64,000 nucleotides of DNA from Catenovulum maritimum (GTDB lineage Bacteria > Pseudomonadota > Gammaproteobacteria > Enterobacterales > Alteromonadaceae), in NCBI RefSeq assembly GCF_001050375.1, contig NZ_KQ130494.1, forward strand, positions 1 through 64,000, in the 5' to 3' direction. Position 1 is the stretch's first letter, and every line of letters begins with the position of its first letter. The notes below the pieces were generated by a model. The model saw nothing but the letters and a program-made list of their open reading frames with translations, had not been told where the DNA came from and searched no databases. Both the position numbers and the translations under genes were made by a program. Below, piece after piece: positions 48,361-57,431 of this stretch.

Positions 48361-49506
48361 ATGCATAAAGAGCTTATAGATTTAGTTAAAGACATTTATA
48401 AAACTGATGACTTTATACCATTGCATGCACCTAGTTTTAATGGCAATGAACAAGAATACGTTAGCAATACAATATCAAGCACATTTGTGTCGAGCGTTGG
48501 TCAGTATGTAGATGACTTTGAACGCAAAATTGAAAGCTATACGGGTAGCCCTAAAGCTGTTGCAACTGTAAACGGCACTGCTGCTTTGCACACTGCATTA
48601 CACATGGCTGGCGTTCGGGCTGGTGATTTGGTTATTACACAAGCACTTACCTTTGTGGCTACTTGCAATGCATTGCATCATATGGGTGCTGAGCCTTTAT
48701 TTGTAGATGTATCTCGCACAACTCTAGGCTTGTGCCCGAAGGCGCTAGATTTATATTTGCACGAAAACGCTGAGTTAACTGATATTGGCTCAATTCACAG
48801 GGCTACGAAGCAAACTATTAAAGCTGTTGTGCCGATGCATACATTTGGGCACCCAGTTGAATTAGATGAACTTATTGAGGTGTGCAAAAAATGGAAGCTC
48901 GCACTAATTGAAGATGCCGCTGAAAGTTTGGGGTCTTTTTATAAAGGAAAACATACAGGCACCTTTGGTACTTTTGGCGCAATTAGTTTTAATGGCAATA
49001 AAGTAATTACCACAGGCGGCGGTGGCATGGTACTTTGTAATAGCTTGGAACAAGGTAACAAAACCAAACACATAACAACAACAGCAAAAGTACCTCATCC
49101 ATACGAGTTTTACCACGATGAAGCTGGTTTTAACTATAGGTTACCCAATTTAAATGCAGCACTAGGCTGCGCACAAATGGAAGTACTTGATAGTTACCTT
49201 AAATCTAAACGACAAATCGCAAATATATATCAAGAATTTTTTGCTAAGTCTGACTATCAATTTGTAAAAGAGCCCGATTATGCGAAATCCAATTATTGGT
49301 TAAATGCAATCTTATGTCCGTCTGAGCAAGCCCGTTATGAATTTTTGGTTGAAACTAATAATAATGGCGTAATGACAAGACCTATTTGGAAGCTCATGCA
49401 TAGATTACCAACCTATAAAGATGCTATGCGAGGGGATTTGTCTAACTCAGAGTTCTTCGAAGCACACCTTGTTAATTTACCCAGTTCGCCGATAAGCAAT
49501 GTTTAA
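48361..49506 (+). CDS. legC: LegC-family sugar aminotransferase
   Basis: A 381-aa DegT/DnrJ/EryC1-family PLP enzyme. Asp185 in EDAAES binds the PLP nitrogen and Lys214 in FNGNK is the Schiff-base lysine. It would add the 4-amino group to the product of LegB. Its gene position between legB and the 2-epimerase matches known legionaminic acid clusters. The stop overlaps the next gene by 8 bp. Confidence 0.88.
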   Translation: MHKELIDLVKDIYKTDDFIPLHAPSFNGNEQEYVSNTISSTFVSSVGQYVDDFERKIESYTGSPKAVATVNGTAALHTALHMAGVRAGDLVITQALTFVATCNALHHMGAEPLFVDVSRTTLGLCPKALDLYLHENAELTDIGSIHRATKQTIKAVVPMHTFGHPVELDELIEVCKKWKLALIEDAAESLGSFYKGKHTGTFGTFGAISFNGNKVITTGGGGMVLCNSLEQGNKTKHITTTAKVPHPYEFYHDEAGFNYRLPNLNAALGCAQMEVLDSYLKSKRQIANIYQEFFAKSDYQFVKEPDYAKSNYWLNAILCPSEQARYEFLVETNNNGVMTRPIWKLMHRLPTYKDAMRGDLSNSEFFEAHLVNLPSSPISNV

Positions 49507-50665
49507 GATGTTAAAAAAAATTGCCGTTTTTACCGGAACAAGAGCCGAATATGGCTTGCTTTATTGGTTGATGAAGGATATTCAAGCGGACCCAGAACTG
49601 CAATTGCAACTACTTGTTACAGGTATGCATTTATCCCCAGAATTTGGAGAAACCTATCATCAAATTGAAAAAGATGGATTTCAAATAGATGAGAAAATTG
49701 AAATACTTTTATCATCTGATAGCCCAGTTGGTACCGCAAAAAGTATGGGGTTAGGTGTTTTAGGCTTTGCAGATGCTTTATCGCGCTTGCAGCCTGATCT
49801 TTTAGTTGTTCTTGGTGATAGGTTCGAAGCACTAGCTGCAGCGCAAACATCTATGATTTTAAGAATTCCGGTTTTTCATTTGCACGGCGGGGAAATAACT
49901 GAAGGCGCTTATGATGATGTTATTAGGCATGCAATTACAAAATTAAGCTACTTACATGGCACGTCAACTGAAGAGTACAGGCAAAGAGTTATTCAATTGG
50001 GCGAAAACCCTAATAGAGTAAGGAATATAGGCGCAATTGGACTTGACCACTTGCAAAGGACTGAGTTTATGACGGTCCAAGAAATTTCAGATAGTTTGCG
50101 GTTTGAATTAAATCAATCTTATTTTTTGGTAACGTATCACCCTGTAACATTGGGTGAGGAGCCGCCGGAGGAAAGCTTCAAGGCACTATTAGAAGCGTTG
50201 GACCGATGTAAAGATCACCAAGTGATATTAACATACCCTAATGCAGATGACGGGGGGAGGCGAATTATTCCTCTTTTAGAAGATTACGCGATACAGAATC
50301 CCAATCGAGTGTGTGCGATACCTTCACTAGGGCAAAAAAGGTATTTGAGTGCAGTCAAACATGCTTGTGCTGTCATAGGAAACTCATCTAGTGGGATTAT
50401 TGAGGTGCCATCATTTAACGTACCTACAATAAATATTGGTGTTAGACAAAAAGGGCGTTTATGCGCAGATAGTGTTTTCCATTGCGAAGCAAACGTTGAG
50501 GACATTAGTAGAGCCATTGGCTTGGCTACTGGTGTAAACTTAAAAGCTCCAGGTAACAAAGTGAATAACCCTTATGGATCGGGCAATGCAAGTAAACAAG
50601 TGATCGAAATGATAAAAAAAACTAACTTTGAGCCTTGTAAAACTTTTTATGACCTAGGTAAATAA
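49499..50665 (+). CDS. legG: NDP-sugar hydrolysing 2-epimerase, LegG/NeuC type
   Basis: A 388-aa hydrolysing 2-epimerase (NeuC/LegG family). TGTRAEYGLLYWL, LVVLGDRFEALAAA, LHGGEITEGAYDD and IGNSSSGIIE are conserved. It releases the nucleotide and gives the free 2-epimerised diacetamido sugar that LegI condenses with phosphoenolpyruvate. A second ATG at 49508 would avoid the overlap with legC; neither has a clear ribosome-binding site. Confidence 0.9.
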   Translation: MFKMLKKIAVFTGTRAEYGLLYWLMKDIQADPELQLQLLVTGMHLSPEFGETYHQIEKDGFQIDEKIEILLSSDSPVGTAKSMGLGVLGFADALSRLQPDLLVVLGDRFEALAAAQTSMILRIPVFHLHGGEITEGAYDDVIRHAITKLSYLHGTSTEEYRQRVIQLGENPNRVRNIGAIGLDHLQRTEFMTVQEISDSLRFELNQSYFLVTYHPVTLGEEPPEESFKALLEALDRCKDHQVILTYPNADDGGRRIIPLLEDYAIQNPNRVCAIPSLGQKRYLSAVKHACAVIGNSSSGIIEVPSFNVPTINIGVRQKGRLCADSVFHCEANVEDISRAIGLATGVNLKAPGNKVNNPYGSGNASKQVIEMIKKTNFEPCKTFYDLGK

Positions 50666-50666
50666 T

Positions 50667-51740
50667 ATGACTTTAATTATTGCAGAAGCTGGTGTTAACC
50701 ATAATGGTAATAAGGAACTAGCATTTTCATTGGTCGATGCTGCATATCATGCAGGTGCAGACATTGTAAAATTTCAGACTTTTAAAGCTAAAAACTTAGT
50801 AACCGAGGATGCAAAACAAGCTGATTATCAATTAACTAATACGCAAAAAGAAGAAACGCAAATGGCAATGTTGAGTAGACTTGAGTTGTCATACGATGCA
50901 CATCACGAATTGGTCGAATATTGTCAATCACTTGGTATTGAGTTTCTATCTACAGCATTCGACATCGAGAGTTTGGACTTTTTAGTCAATGACCTCAAAC
51001 TATCCACTTTAAAGTTACCGTCAGGTGAAATCACTAATGCACCATTAGTACTGGAGCACGCAAAGACAAAGTGCGATTTGATCGTTTCGACTGGAATGGC
51101 AAACTTGGCCGAAATCGAGCTTGCGTTAGGTGTCATTGCGTTTGGTTATACCCGTGGCGATAGTCACGAGCCTTCTGTTAGTGCATTTCAAGAGGCCTAT
51201 GCTTCTGTGGAAGGACAGAAAGCATTAAAAGAAAAAGTGACAATTTTACATTGCACGACCGAATATCCAGCACCAATGGCTGAGATAAACTTACGTGCAA
51301 TGGATACACTACGAGACGCTTTTGAATTGCAAGCTGGTTATTCAGACCACAGCGAGGGTATTACAATACCGATAGCCGCTGTCGCTCGAGGTGCGGTGTT
51401 AATAGAGAAACATTTTACCTTAGACAAAAACATGGAAGGTCCAGATCACAAAGCGTCGCTTGAGCCACAGGAATTGAAAGGTATGGTGGACGCAATCAGA
51501 AATGTGGAAAGAGCTTTGGGCAGTGGAGTTAAGTCTCCAACTGTTTCTGAAGTCAAAAACAAAGCAGTTGCAAGAAAGAGTATCGTGGTCGCCAAACCGT
51601 TGAAGAAAGGCCAAGTTATTAAAGACGACGATATAGTCGTAAAAAGGCCGGGTACAGGGGTCGCTCCAACCAAGTTTTGGCAGGTAATCGGGAGTATAGC
51701 TTCCAAAGATTTTGAGGCGGGAGAGCTTTTTGTTGAATAA
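50667..51740 (+). CDS. legI: Nonulosonic acid synthase, LegI/NeuB type
   Basis: A 357-aa NeuB-family synthase that condenses phosphoenolpyruvate with the six-carbon sugar to form a nine-carbon sialic-type acid. The N-terminal TIM barrel begins IIAEAGVNHNGN and includes FLSTAFD and the metal-ligand region AGYSDHSEG. The C-terminal SAF (antifreeze-like) domain contains RKSIVVAKPLKKGQVI. It starts 1 bp after legG. The next gene starts within its 3' end. Confidence 0.92.
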   Translation: MTLIIAEAGVNHNGNKELAFSLVDAAYHAGADIVKFQTFKAKNLVTEDAKQADYQLTNTQKEETQMAMLSRLELSYDAHHELVEYCQSLGIEFLSTAFDIESLDFLVNDLKLSTLKLPSGEITNAPLVLEHAKTKCDLIVSTGMANLAEIELALGVIAFGYTRGDSHEPSVSAFQEAYASVEGQKALKEKVTILHCTTEYPAPMAEINLRAMDTLRDAFELQAGYSDHSEGITIPIAAVARGAVLIEKHFTLDKNMEGPDHKASLEPQELKGMVDAIRNVERALGSGVKSPTVSEVKNKAVARKSIVVAKPLKKGQVIKDDDIVVKRPGTGVAPTKFWQVIGSIASKDFEAGELFVE

Positions 51741-52383
51741 TGACAAAAAGCCTCTGGTTTTAATTGGGGGGGGGGGGCATGCATCGGTTTTACTCGATAT
51801 TTTGCTAAAGCAAAACAGAACCGTTCTTGCCGTAATAAGCCCTACAGATATTGCGCAAAGGAGTATATTCTCAGGGCTAAGGCACCTCAAAGAGGATGCT
51901 GACATAAATGAGTTTACGACAGACTCTGTGTTATTGGTAAATGGTATCGGTTCGACACCTGGCTCGAATGTTCGACGAAAAGTAGCCGAATACTTTACAA
52001 TGCTTGGCTTTCATTTTGAGACTATTGTTGCACATAACGCAGAGGTGTCCGTATATGCAAATGTCGCTGAAGGTGCGCAAATATTGCATAGTGCAACTAT
52101 CCAAGCGGGCGTTGAGGTCGGAGCACAAAGTATTATTAATAGTTGTGCTTTGGTAGAGCATGACTGTCGTATAGACGAATTTTGTCATGTAGCCCCAAAC
52201 TCAACATTATGTGGTCAAGTATCTTTAGAAAAAGATTGCTTTATTGGAGCTGGTGCAGTCGTCATTCCATCTGTTAATATAGGTGCAAGTACTGTAATAG
52301 GAGCTGGAGCAATAATTAATAAAAATGTGGACAGTAAAACCACAATTTACCCAGCAAAATCTGTAACAAAACAACGAAAATAA
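51733..52383 (+). CDS. PglD/NeuD/LegH-type acyltransferase with poly-G tract
   Basis: A 216-aa acyltransferase. An N-terminal Rossmann-like region starts LVLIGGGGHASV, followed by a left-handed beta-helix with hexapeptide repeats (VGAQSIINSCALVEHDC, GAGAVVIPSVNIGAS). In legionaminic pathways LegH N-acetylates the 4-amino sugar; NeuD O-acetylates. Four GGG codons form a run of 12 G (51766-51777). Upstream in frame there are only TTG codons; TTG 51730 or 51733, behind GGGAG (51719-51723), are the plausible starts, overlapping legI. A nearby ATG (51740) is out of frame and stops at once. Confidence 0.82.
   Translation: MNNDKKPLVLIGGGGHASVLLDILLKQNRTVLAVISPTDIAQRSIFSGLRHLKEDADINEFTTDSVLLVNGIGSTPGSNVRRKVAEYFTMLGFHFETIVAHNAEVSVYANVAEGAQILHSATIQAGVEVGAQSIINSCALVEHDCRIDEFCHVAPNSTLCGQVSLEKDCFIGAGAVVIPSVNIGASTVIGAGAIINKNVDSKTTIYPAKSVTKQRK
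51766..51777 (+). repeat. Poly-G tract (G12), candidate phase-variation site
   Basis: A run of 12 G inside the coding start of the acyltransferase gene. Length changes other than multiples of three would shift the frame and end translation early. Such tracts are classical contingency sites in surface-sugar genes of Campylobacter and others. Confidence 0.85.
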
Positions 52384-52395
52384 AAAAGGTATGGC

Positions 52396-53445
52396 ATGAG
52401 TCATTGTTGGCAAAATACTCTTATCTTAGAAACGAGCTCAATTAAACAGGCGCTTGAAGCCATTAATAATGAGGCATTGAGAGTAGCGATAGTTGTTGAT
52501 GAAGAAAATAGGTTAAAAGGTACTCTAACGGATGGCGATGTTCGCAGAGGGCTATTAAACGAAATTACAATTTCGGAACCCGTTTCTGCAGTGATGAACA
52601 GTAATCCGGTAGTGGCATTTGAAACTTCGTCAAAAGAACAAGTTGTTGAATTAATGGAAGAAAATCAAATATTGTCGATACCACTCATTAATTCAGAAAG
52701 AGAAGTTGTTGGGCTCGAAACACTTTATGGCTTATTGCGCAAAGAGCGATATGACAATCCTGTATTCTTAATGGCGGGAGGGTTTGGCACTCGACTAAGA
52801 CCACTCACTGATAATTGCCCCAAACCACTGTTAAAAGTTGGTGAAAAACCAATTCTAGAGACTCTGCTACTAAGTTTTATTAACGCAGGGTTTCACAACT
52901 TTTATATTTCAACCCATTACCTTCCTGAAATGATTAGAGAATATTTTGGAAATGGTGAAAAGTGGGGAGTAACCATAAATTATGTATATGAAGAAAAGCC
53001 TCTAGGCACCGGTGGCGCACTTGGATTATTGCCAAAAAGTTTACCGGATTTGCCAGTAATTATGATGAATGGTGATATTTTAACTAAAGTAGACGTTGAG
53101 CGACTCCTTAATTTCCACAATTTAAATAATGCCAATGCAACCATGTGCGTTCGCGAATACGAATACAAAGTACCTTTCGGAGTAATTGAAAATGAGGGAA
53201 ATGAAATTAAAAGTATGGTTGAAAAACCGACACATCGATTTCATGTGAATGCGGGCATATATGTTGTCAGTCGCAAAATAATAGATAGTGTCTTACCGAA
53301 TGAAATAATTGATATGCCGACACTATTAGAAAGACACCTGGGCAACAAAATTTTGATGTTTCCTTTCTATGAGTACTGGTTAGATATTGGTCGAATGGAT
53401 GACTTTGAGCGAGCTCAAGTAGATATTTTAAGTTTAGGTTTGTAA
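52396..53445 (+). CDS. CBS-domain nucleotidyltransferase, PtmE-like
   Basis: A 349-aa protein with a CBS-domain pair (about 1-115, DGDVRRGLL and SIPLINSEREVVGL) followed by a sugar-phosphate nucleotidyltransferase domain (from about 122, signature GGFGTRLRPLTDNCPKP). The combination matches Campylobacter PtmE, reported to make the GDP-sugar precursor for legionaminic acid. The CBS pair suggests control by an adenosine ligand. It is located between the acyltransferase and CMP-synthetase genes, supporting the pathway assignment. Confidence 0.85.
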   Translation: MSHCWQNTLILETSSIKQALEAINNEALRVAIVVDEENRLKGTLTDGDVRRGLLNEITISEPVSAVMNSNPVVAFETSSKEQVVELMEENQILSIPLINSEREVVGLETLYGLLRKERYDNPVFLMAGGFGTRLRPLTDNCPKPLLKVGEKPILETLLLSFINAGFHNFYISTHYLPEMIREYFGNGEKWGVTINYVYEEKPLGTGGALGLLPKSLPDLPVIMMNGDILTKVDVERLLNFHNLNNANATMCVREYEYKVPFGVIENEGNEIKSMVEKPTHRFHVNAGIYVVSRKIIDSVLPNEIIDMPTLLERHLGNKILMFPFYEYWLDIGRMDDFERAQVDILSLGL

Positions 53446-53449
53446 CGTC

Positions 53450-54160
53450 ATGATTCAGAAAAAAATTCTTGGGGTTATTCCCGCACGAGCGGGAAGCAAG
53501 CGCTTGCCGGGGAAGAATGTAAAGGAATTAGCGGGCAAGCCTTTAATTCAGTGGACAATCGAAGCGGCCCTTGGTTCTGGTGTTTTAGATGATACTATTG
53601 TAAGCACTGATGACGCCGATATTTTAGAGCTTTCGAAGACCTTGGGGTGTGAAGCTCCATTTTTACGTCCAGTCAATTTAGCGGGTGATGAAAGCTCATC
53701 GATTAGCGTTGTTCTTCACGCCCTAGATTATTTCGAACAACAGGGCGTTGTTTATGAATACATTATGCTTTTACAGCCGACCTCTCCATTGAGAACGGCC
53801 AAACATATCTCAGATTCGGTCTCTTATTTAGATCAAAAAAATGCAGATGCGGTAATTTCGGTTTGTGAAATGGAACATTCTCCTTTGTGGTCCAACGTCT
53901 TGGAAGATGACTGTAATATGGACTCCTTCCTAGCAGATGAAATAAAGAACAAACGAAGTCAAGACCTCCCTACACATTATCGTTTAAACGGAGCCCTCTA
54001 TCTTGTAAATGCAAAAAGACTAAGAGAAGAAAAGTCATTTTTGTTATCGGGTAATAACTTTGCTTTCAAAATGGAGCAAAATTGTTCTGTGGATATAGAC
54101 GAGTATTTAGACTTCGTCATTGCTGAAACTATTATTAAAAAAGAGGAACAGAATGCCTAA
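53450..54160 (+). CDS. legF: CMP-nonulosonic acid cytidylyltransferase (LegF/NeuA type)
   Basis: A 236-aa cytidylyltransferase. The nucleotide-binding motif PARAGSKRLPGKN (residues 11-23), STDDADI, LQPTSPLR and RLNGALYLV are conserved. It activates the nonulosonic acid as its CMP derivative for transfer. It begins 4 bp after the PtmE-like gene, and its 3' end overlaps the next gene by 8 bp. Confidence 0.92.
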   Translation: MIQKKILGVIPARAGSKRLPGKNVKELAGKPLIQWTIEAALGSGVLDDTIVSTDDADILELSKTLGCEAPFLRPVNLAGDESSSISVVLHALDYFEQQGVVYEYIMLLQPTSPLRTAKHISDSVSYLDQKNADAVISVCEMEHSPLWSNVLEDDCNMDSFLADEIKNKRSQDLPTHYRLNGALYLVNAKRLREEKSFLLSGNNFAFKMEQNCSVDIDEYLDFVIAETIIKKEEQNA

Positions 54161-55118
54161 CATTCTAATTGTCGGAGCGGGACAACTAGGTAGTCGTCAT
54201 TTACAGGGGGCTGTTCAAAGCGAATTGGCCCTAAATATTGTCGTAGTCGACCCTTCTTCCGATTCTTTGGCAGTGGCCAAAAGCAGAGCTGAAGAGATCG
54301 AGTTAGGCAATCCGAAAACTGCTGTCGAGTATATAAACGCCGTGAGTCAAGGTTCTGAATTTGATGTCGTGATCATAGCGACAACCGCAAATATCCGTTA
54401 TCGGGTTTTCAAAGACCTCGTTGACGCCTGCCAGATCAAGAATGTTGTATTCGAAAAAGTGTTGTTTCAAAAAGCTGCCGAATATGAGTTAGCAGAAAGC
54501 TTGTTGAGGGAAAACAATATTAAAGCATGGGTCAATTGTCCGAGACGTCAAAACGCAACTTATCAAAGTTTGTTGTCTTTAGTTGAAAATGAAACTTCGT
54601 TTGACATGACGGTTTCCGGTAATAGCTGGGGCTTAGCATGTAACGGCATCCATTTTGTCGACCTATTTGCATACTTATCAGGAACTACCGAGATTACCCT
54701 CTTTCCGAAACTTTGTGACAAATCAGTGATGGAAAGTAAAAGGTCCGGGTTTTATGAGGTTCTCGGCACAATCGAATGCAAATCGTCAAATGACAAGAAC
54801 ATGATATTGAGTTGTGACGACGGTGATTCGATCTCCGTAAACGTTGAAATTCGTACTCCTAATTTTACAATACTGATACAAGAAACGGCAGGTAAACTAA
54901 CGATTGAAAGAAATGGTGAACGCGTGGAAACACAATTTAAGGCGGTGTTCCAAAGTCAGTTAACTCACGTGTTAATCGAAGACATTATCAAGACTCAAAG
55001 CTGTAAACTGACGACTTTCTCTGATTCGAAAAGTCTTCACGTGCCATTCATTAACACAATAAAAACGCATCTTGAAAATTCGTTGAATAAGCAATTTGAA
55101 GCTTGTCCAATAACTTAG
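54153..55118 (+). CDS. Gfo/Idh/MocA-like NAD(P)-dependent oxidoreductase 1
   Basis: A 321-aa protein with an N-terminal Rossmann motif GAGQLGSRHLQG and a C-terminal mixed alpha/beta domain. The usual EKP signature is replaced by EKVLFQ, so catalysis may differ from typical family members. An in-frame upstream start at 54120 exists; ATG 54153 with GAGGA (54143-54147) is better. Found next to the CMP-synthetase; a role in the modified nonulosonic acid or a neighbour sugar is inferred only. Confidence 0.75.
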   Translation: MPNILIVGAGQLGSRHLQGAVQSELALNIVVVDPSSDSLAVAKSRAEEIELGNPKTAVEYINAVSQGSEFDVVIIATTANIRYRVFKDLVDACQIKNVVFEKVLFQKAAEYELAESLLRENNIKAWVNCPRRQNATYQSLLSLVENETSFDMTVSGNSWGLACNGIHFVDLFAYLSGTTEITLFPKLCDKSVMESKRSGFYEVLGTIECKSSNDKNMILSCDDGDSISVNVEIRTPNFTILIQETAGKLTIERNGERVETQFKAVFQSQLTHVLIEDIIKTQSCKLTTFSDSKSLHVPFINTIKTHLENSLNKQFEACPIT

Positions 55119-55134
55119 GCTTATAGGAATTAAT

Positions 55135-56070
55135 ATGATCTGGTTGATCGGTGCTGGCGGCATGTCAGTTGACTACGTAAAAGTTTTAGCGGCGCAAGAA
55201 CAAGAATTCAAAGTGATTGGAAGAAGCGAAAGCTCTGCAACTACTTTCGAAGAAAAGACGGGTCAAAAAGTTGTGGTTGGAGGAGTGGAAAAGTATTTGG
55301 AAACCTCTCCACAAAAACCTGATGCAGCAATTGTAAGTGTGGGTATAGATCAGCTGTACAATACAACAATGATGCTCTTAGAGTATGGTGTTGACAAGAT
55401 TCTAGTAGAAAAGCCTGGGGCAAAAAAAGTTGAAGAAATACGCATGTTGGCTAATTTAGCTAGGGAGAAGAATTCAAAAGTCTTTATTGCATATAATAGA
55501 AGATTTTATGCCAGCGTGTGTAAACTTAAAGAAAATCTAATGGCTGAAGGCGGAATTACGTCATTTAATTTTGAGTTTACAGAGTGGGCACATGTAATTG
55601 AAACGTTAAATAAACCGAAAGATGAATTATCTAACTGGTTTCTGGCTAACTCTACACACGTAGTCGATTTAGCATTCCATTTAGGTGGTAAACCCAGGGA
55701 GCTTTCATCGTATGTCGGTGGTGAATTAGAATGGCATCCATCAGGTGCTGTATTTTCAGGCGCAGGAATAAGTGTGCATGGCGCATTATTCAATTATATG
55801 GCTAATTGGAGTTCCGCTGGTCGCTGGAGTCTCGAGTTTTTAACAAAAAAAAGTAGGTACTATTTAAAACCAATGGAGAAAATACAAAGGCAACTTAATG
55901 GAACAATAAAAATAGAGCCTGTTGAAATTGAATCTCAATTAGATGATGAATTTAAACCAGGGTTATATCTGCAGACAAAGGCGTTTCTTGAAGGTGATTC
56001 AGAAAATCTTTGCCATATAGATGAGCATGTTGAGAGTATGACCTTCTATCAAAAGATAGCAAATTATTAG
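55135..56070 (+). CDS. Gfo/Idh/MocA-family oxidoreductase 2
   Basis: A 311-aa dehydrogenase with the start IWLIGAGGMSVDYVK, the EKPG signature typical of the family (after DKILV) and YNRRFYA. It contains the usual C-terminal sheet domain. Substrate unknown; the position after the nonulosonic acid genes suggests a sugar-nucleotide or sugar-acid modification. It starts 16 bp after oxidoreductase 1. Confidence 0.8.
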   Translation: MIWLIGAGGMSVDYVKVLAAQEQEFKVIGRSESSATTFEEKTGQKVVVGGVEKYLETSPQKPDAAIVSVGIDQLYNTTMMLLEYGVDKILVEKPGAKKVEEIRMLANLAREKNSKVFIAYNRRFYASVCKLKENLMAEGGITSFNFEFTEWAHVIETLNKPKDELSNWFLANSTHVVDLAFHLGGKPRELSSYVGGELEWHPSGAVFSGAGISVHGALFNYMANWSSAGRWSLEFLTKKSRYYLKPMEKIQRQLNGTIKIEPVEIESQLDDEFKPGLYLQTKAFLEGDSENLCHIDEHVESMTFYQKIANY

Positions 56071-56133
56071 TCCCTGTTTATTTTGATTTAGCTATTTTTT
56101 GAAAGATAGCAATTCTTGAGGCCAATCTTTTTG

Positions 56134-57423
56134 ATGAAAGTTTTAAATTTAGTTTCTCGCTATAAAAACGGGAACTTGAACTCGTTTGCAATTATCTCAA
56201 CACTAAGTGTTGCCAATGCGGTCTTTCCATTTCTGTTGTTACCAATATTGACTAATGAACTTGAGCAAAGTGAGTTTGGAATGTTGGTTATAATGGAAGC
56301 ATTTTTGGCTTTGTTGGCTCCATTGATTCATTGCTCATTAGGGGGGCTACTTGTCGAATATTATAGGTTAGAAAAAGAAGATTTTAAATCGTATTTATTC
56401 AATACACTATTATTGGCTCTTCCATTTTTTTTACTAGCAATGTTAATAACAAATATCTTCGCAGAATTTTTTGTAGATATATTTGGAGCAAATAGAGGTT
56501 GGTTGCTTATATTGCCGATACTTTGCTTTATAAATGTTGTAAACCAAATAACCGTGGTACTGTTTCAATGTCAGAAAAAGTATGGCCTTTTTGGTTTGTT
56601 TTTGCTTGGGCCAAATCTGTTAACTTTCATAATCACGTTAATTTTACTAAATAACACAGGCTTGGGTTGGGAGTCAAAGTTGTATGCGATGCTTGGTGTC
56701 GCAAGTGTTTATTCGATGTTTTCCATTTACATTGTTTTACGCGAATCTGACAAGCATAGGTTTTTGAATTTAGCAACAGTAAAAAGTAATTTAGCTTATA
56801 CAATGCCTTTATTGCCCCATACCCTGATGGCAGCTTTGTATTTTATGTCGGACAGATTAATATTATCTAACATGTTAGGTGCGGAGGCGGTTGCAATTTA
56901 TGCGAGTGGTTTACAACTTGCATTGATCATGTCTGTTTTGCAGAACTCCCTCAGTAAGGCATGGTCTCCATTTGTTATAAAGTACTTAAGCAAAACTTCC
57001 GATGAGAATCAGCTTTGTCCTGTTGCATTGAAAAAAATGCGTAAATATATGTTTTTAGCATGTTTTTTTGTTGTTTTAGCGGCTTTGTTTGTCTCAGTTT
57101 CTATTTGGTATTTAGTTGATATATTGTTGCCTCCACAATATCAAGAAGCTAAATATACGGGTGTAATTTTGGTAATAGGGTTTATGTTTCTAGGATTCTA
57201 CAAAATATTCTCGCCAATACTTTGGTACTTTAAAAAGACTTCACAACTGTCAAAGGTCACTACTGTAGTATTTGTTTTGAATATAGTCTTTAACCTTATG
57301 TTCATTCCCCAATTTGGTATAATCGGTGCGAGCATTTCAACACTTTCATGTCTGTTTTTGCAATTTGCATTGACACAGATGTATATAGAGCAAACTTTAA
57401 AGAGTAACTTGGTAAAGGCCTAA
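56134..57423 (+). CDS. Wzx-like oligosaccharide flippase
   Basis: A 429-aa polytopic membrane protein of the MOP/Polysacc_synt flippase superfamily. At least twelve hydrophobic segments can be traced, starting SFAIISTLSVANAVFPFLLLPIL. It would move the undecaprenyl-linked repeat unit across the inner membrane. A TTG at 56116 would give six more residues; ATG 56134 (MKVLNLVSRYKNG) is preferred. Together with the Wzy-like gene downstream it implies a Wzx/Wzy-dependent polymer. Confidence 0.88.
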   Translation: MKVLNLVSRYKNGNLNSFAIISTLSVANAVFPFLLLPILTNELEQSEFGMLVIMEAFLALLAPLIHCSLGGLLVEYYRLEKEDFKSYLFNTLLLALPFFLLAMLITNIFAEFFVDIFGANRGWLLILPILCFINVVNQITVVLFQCQKKYGLFGLFLLGPNLLTFIITLILLNNTGLGWESKLYAMLGVASVYSMFSIYIVLRESDKHRFLNLATVKSNLAYTMPLLPHTLMAALYFMSDRLILSNMLGAEAVAIYASGLQLALIMSVLQNSLSKAWSPFVIKYLSKTSDENQLCPVALKKMRKYMFLACFFVVLAALFVSVSIWYLVDILLPPQYQEAKYTGVILVIGFMFLGFYKIFSPILWYFKKTSQLSKVTTVVFVLNIVFNLMFIPQFGIIGASISTLSCLFLQFALTQMYIEQTLKSNLVKA

Positions 57424-57431
57424 CTTCGCTA

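Noticed and set aside
51740-51763. ATG 51740 as start of the LegH-like gene
   Set aside because: It is in the wrong frame for the beta-helix domain and reaches a stop codon after seven codons, before the G tract.
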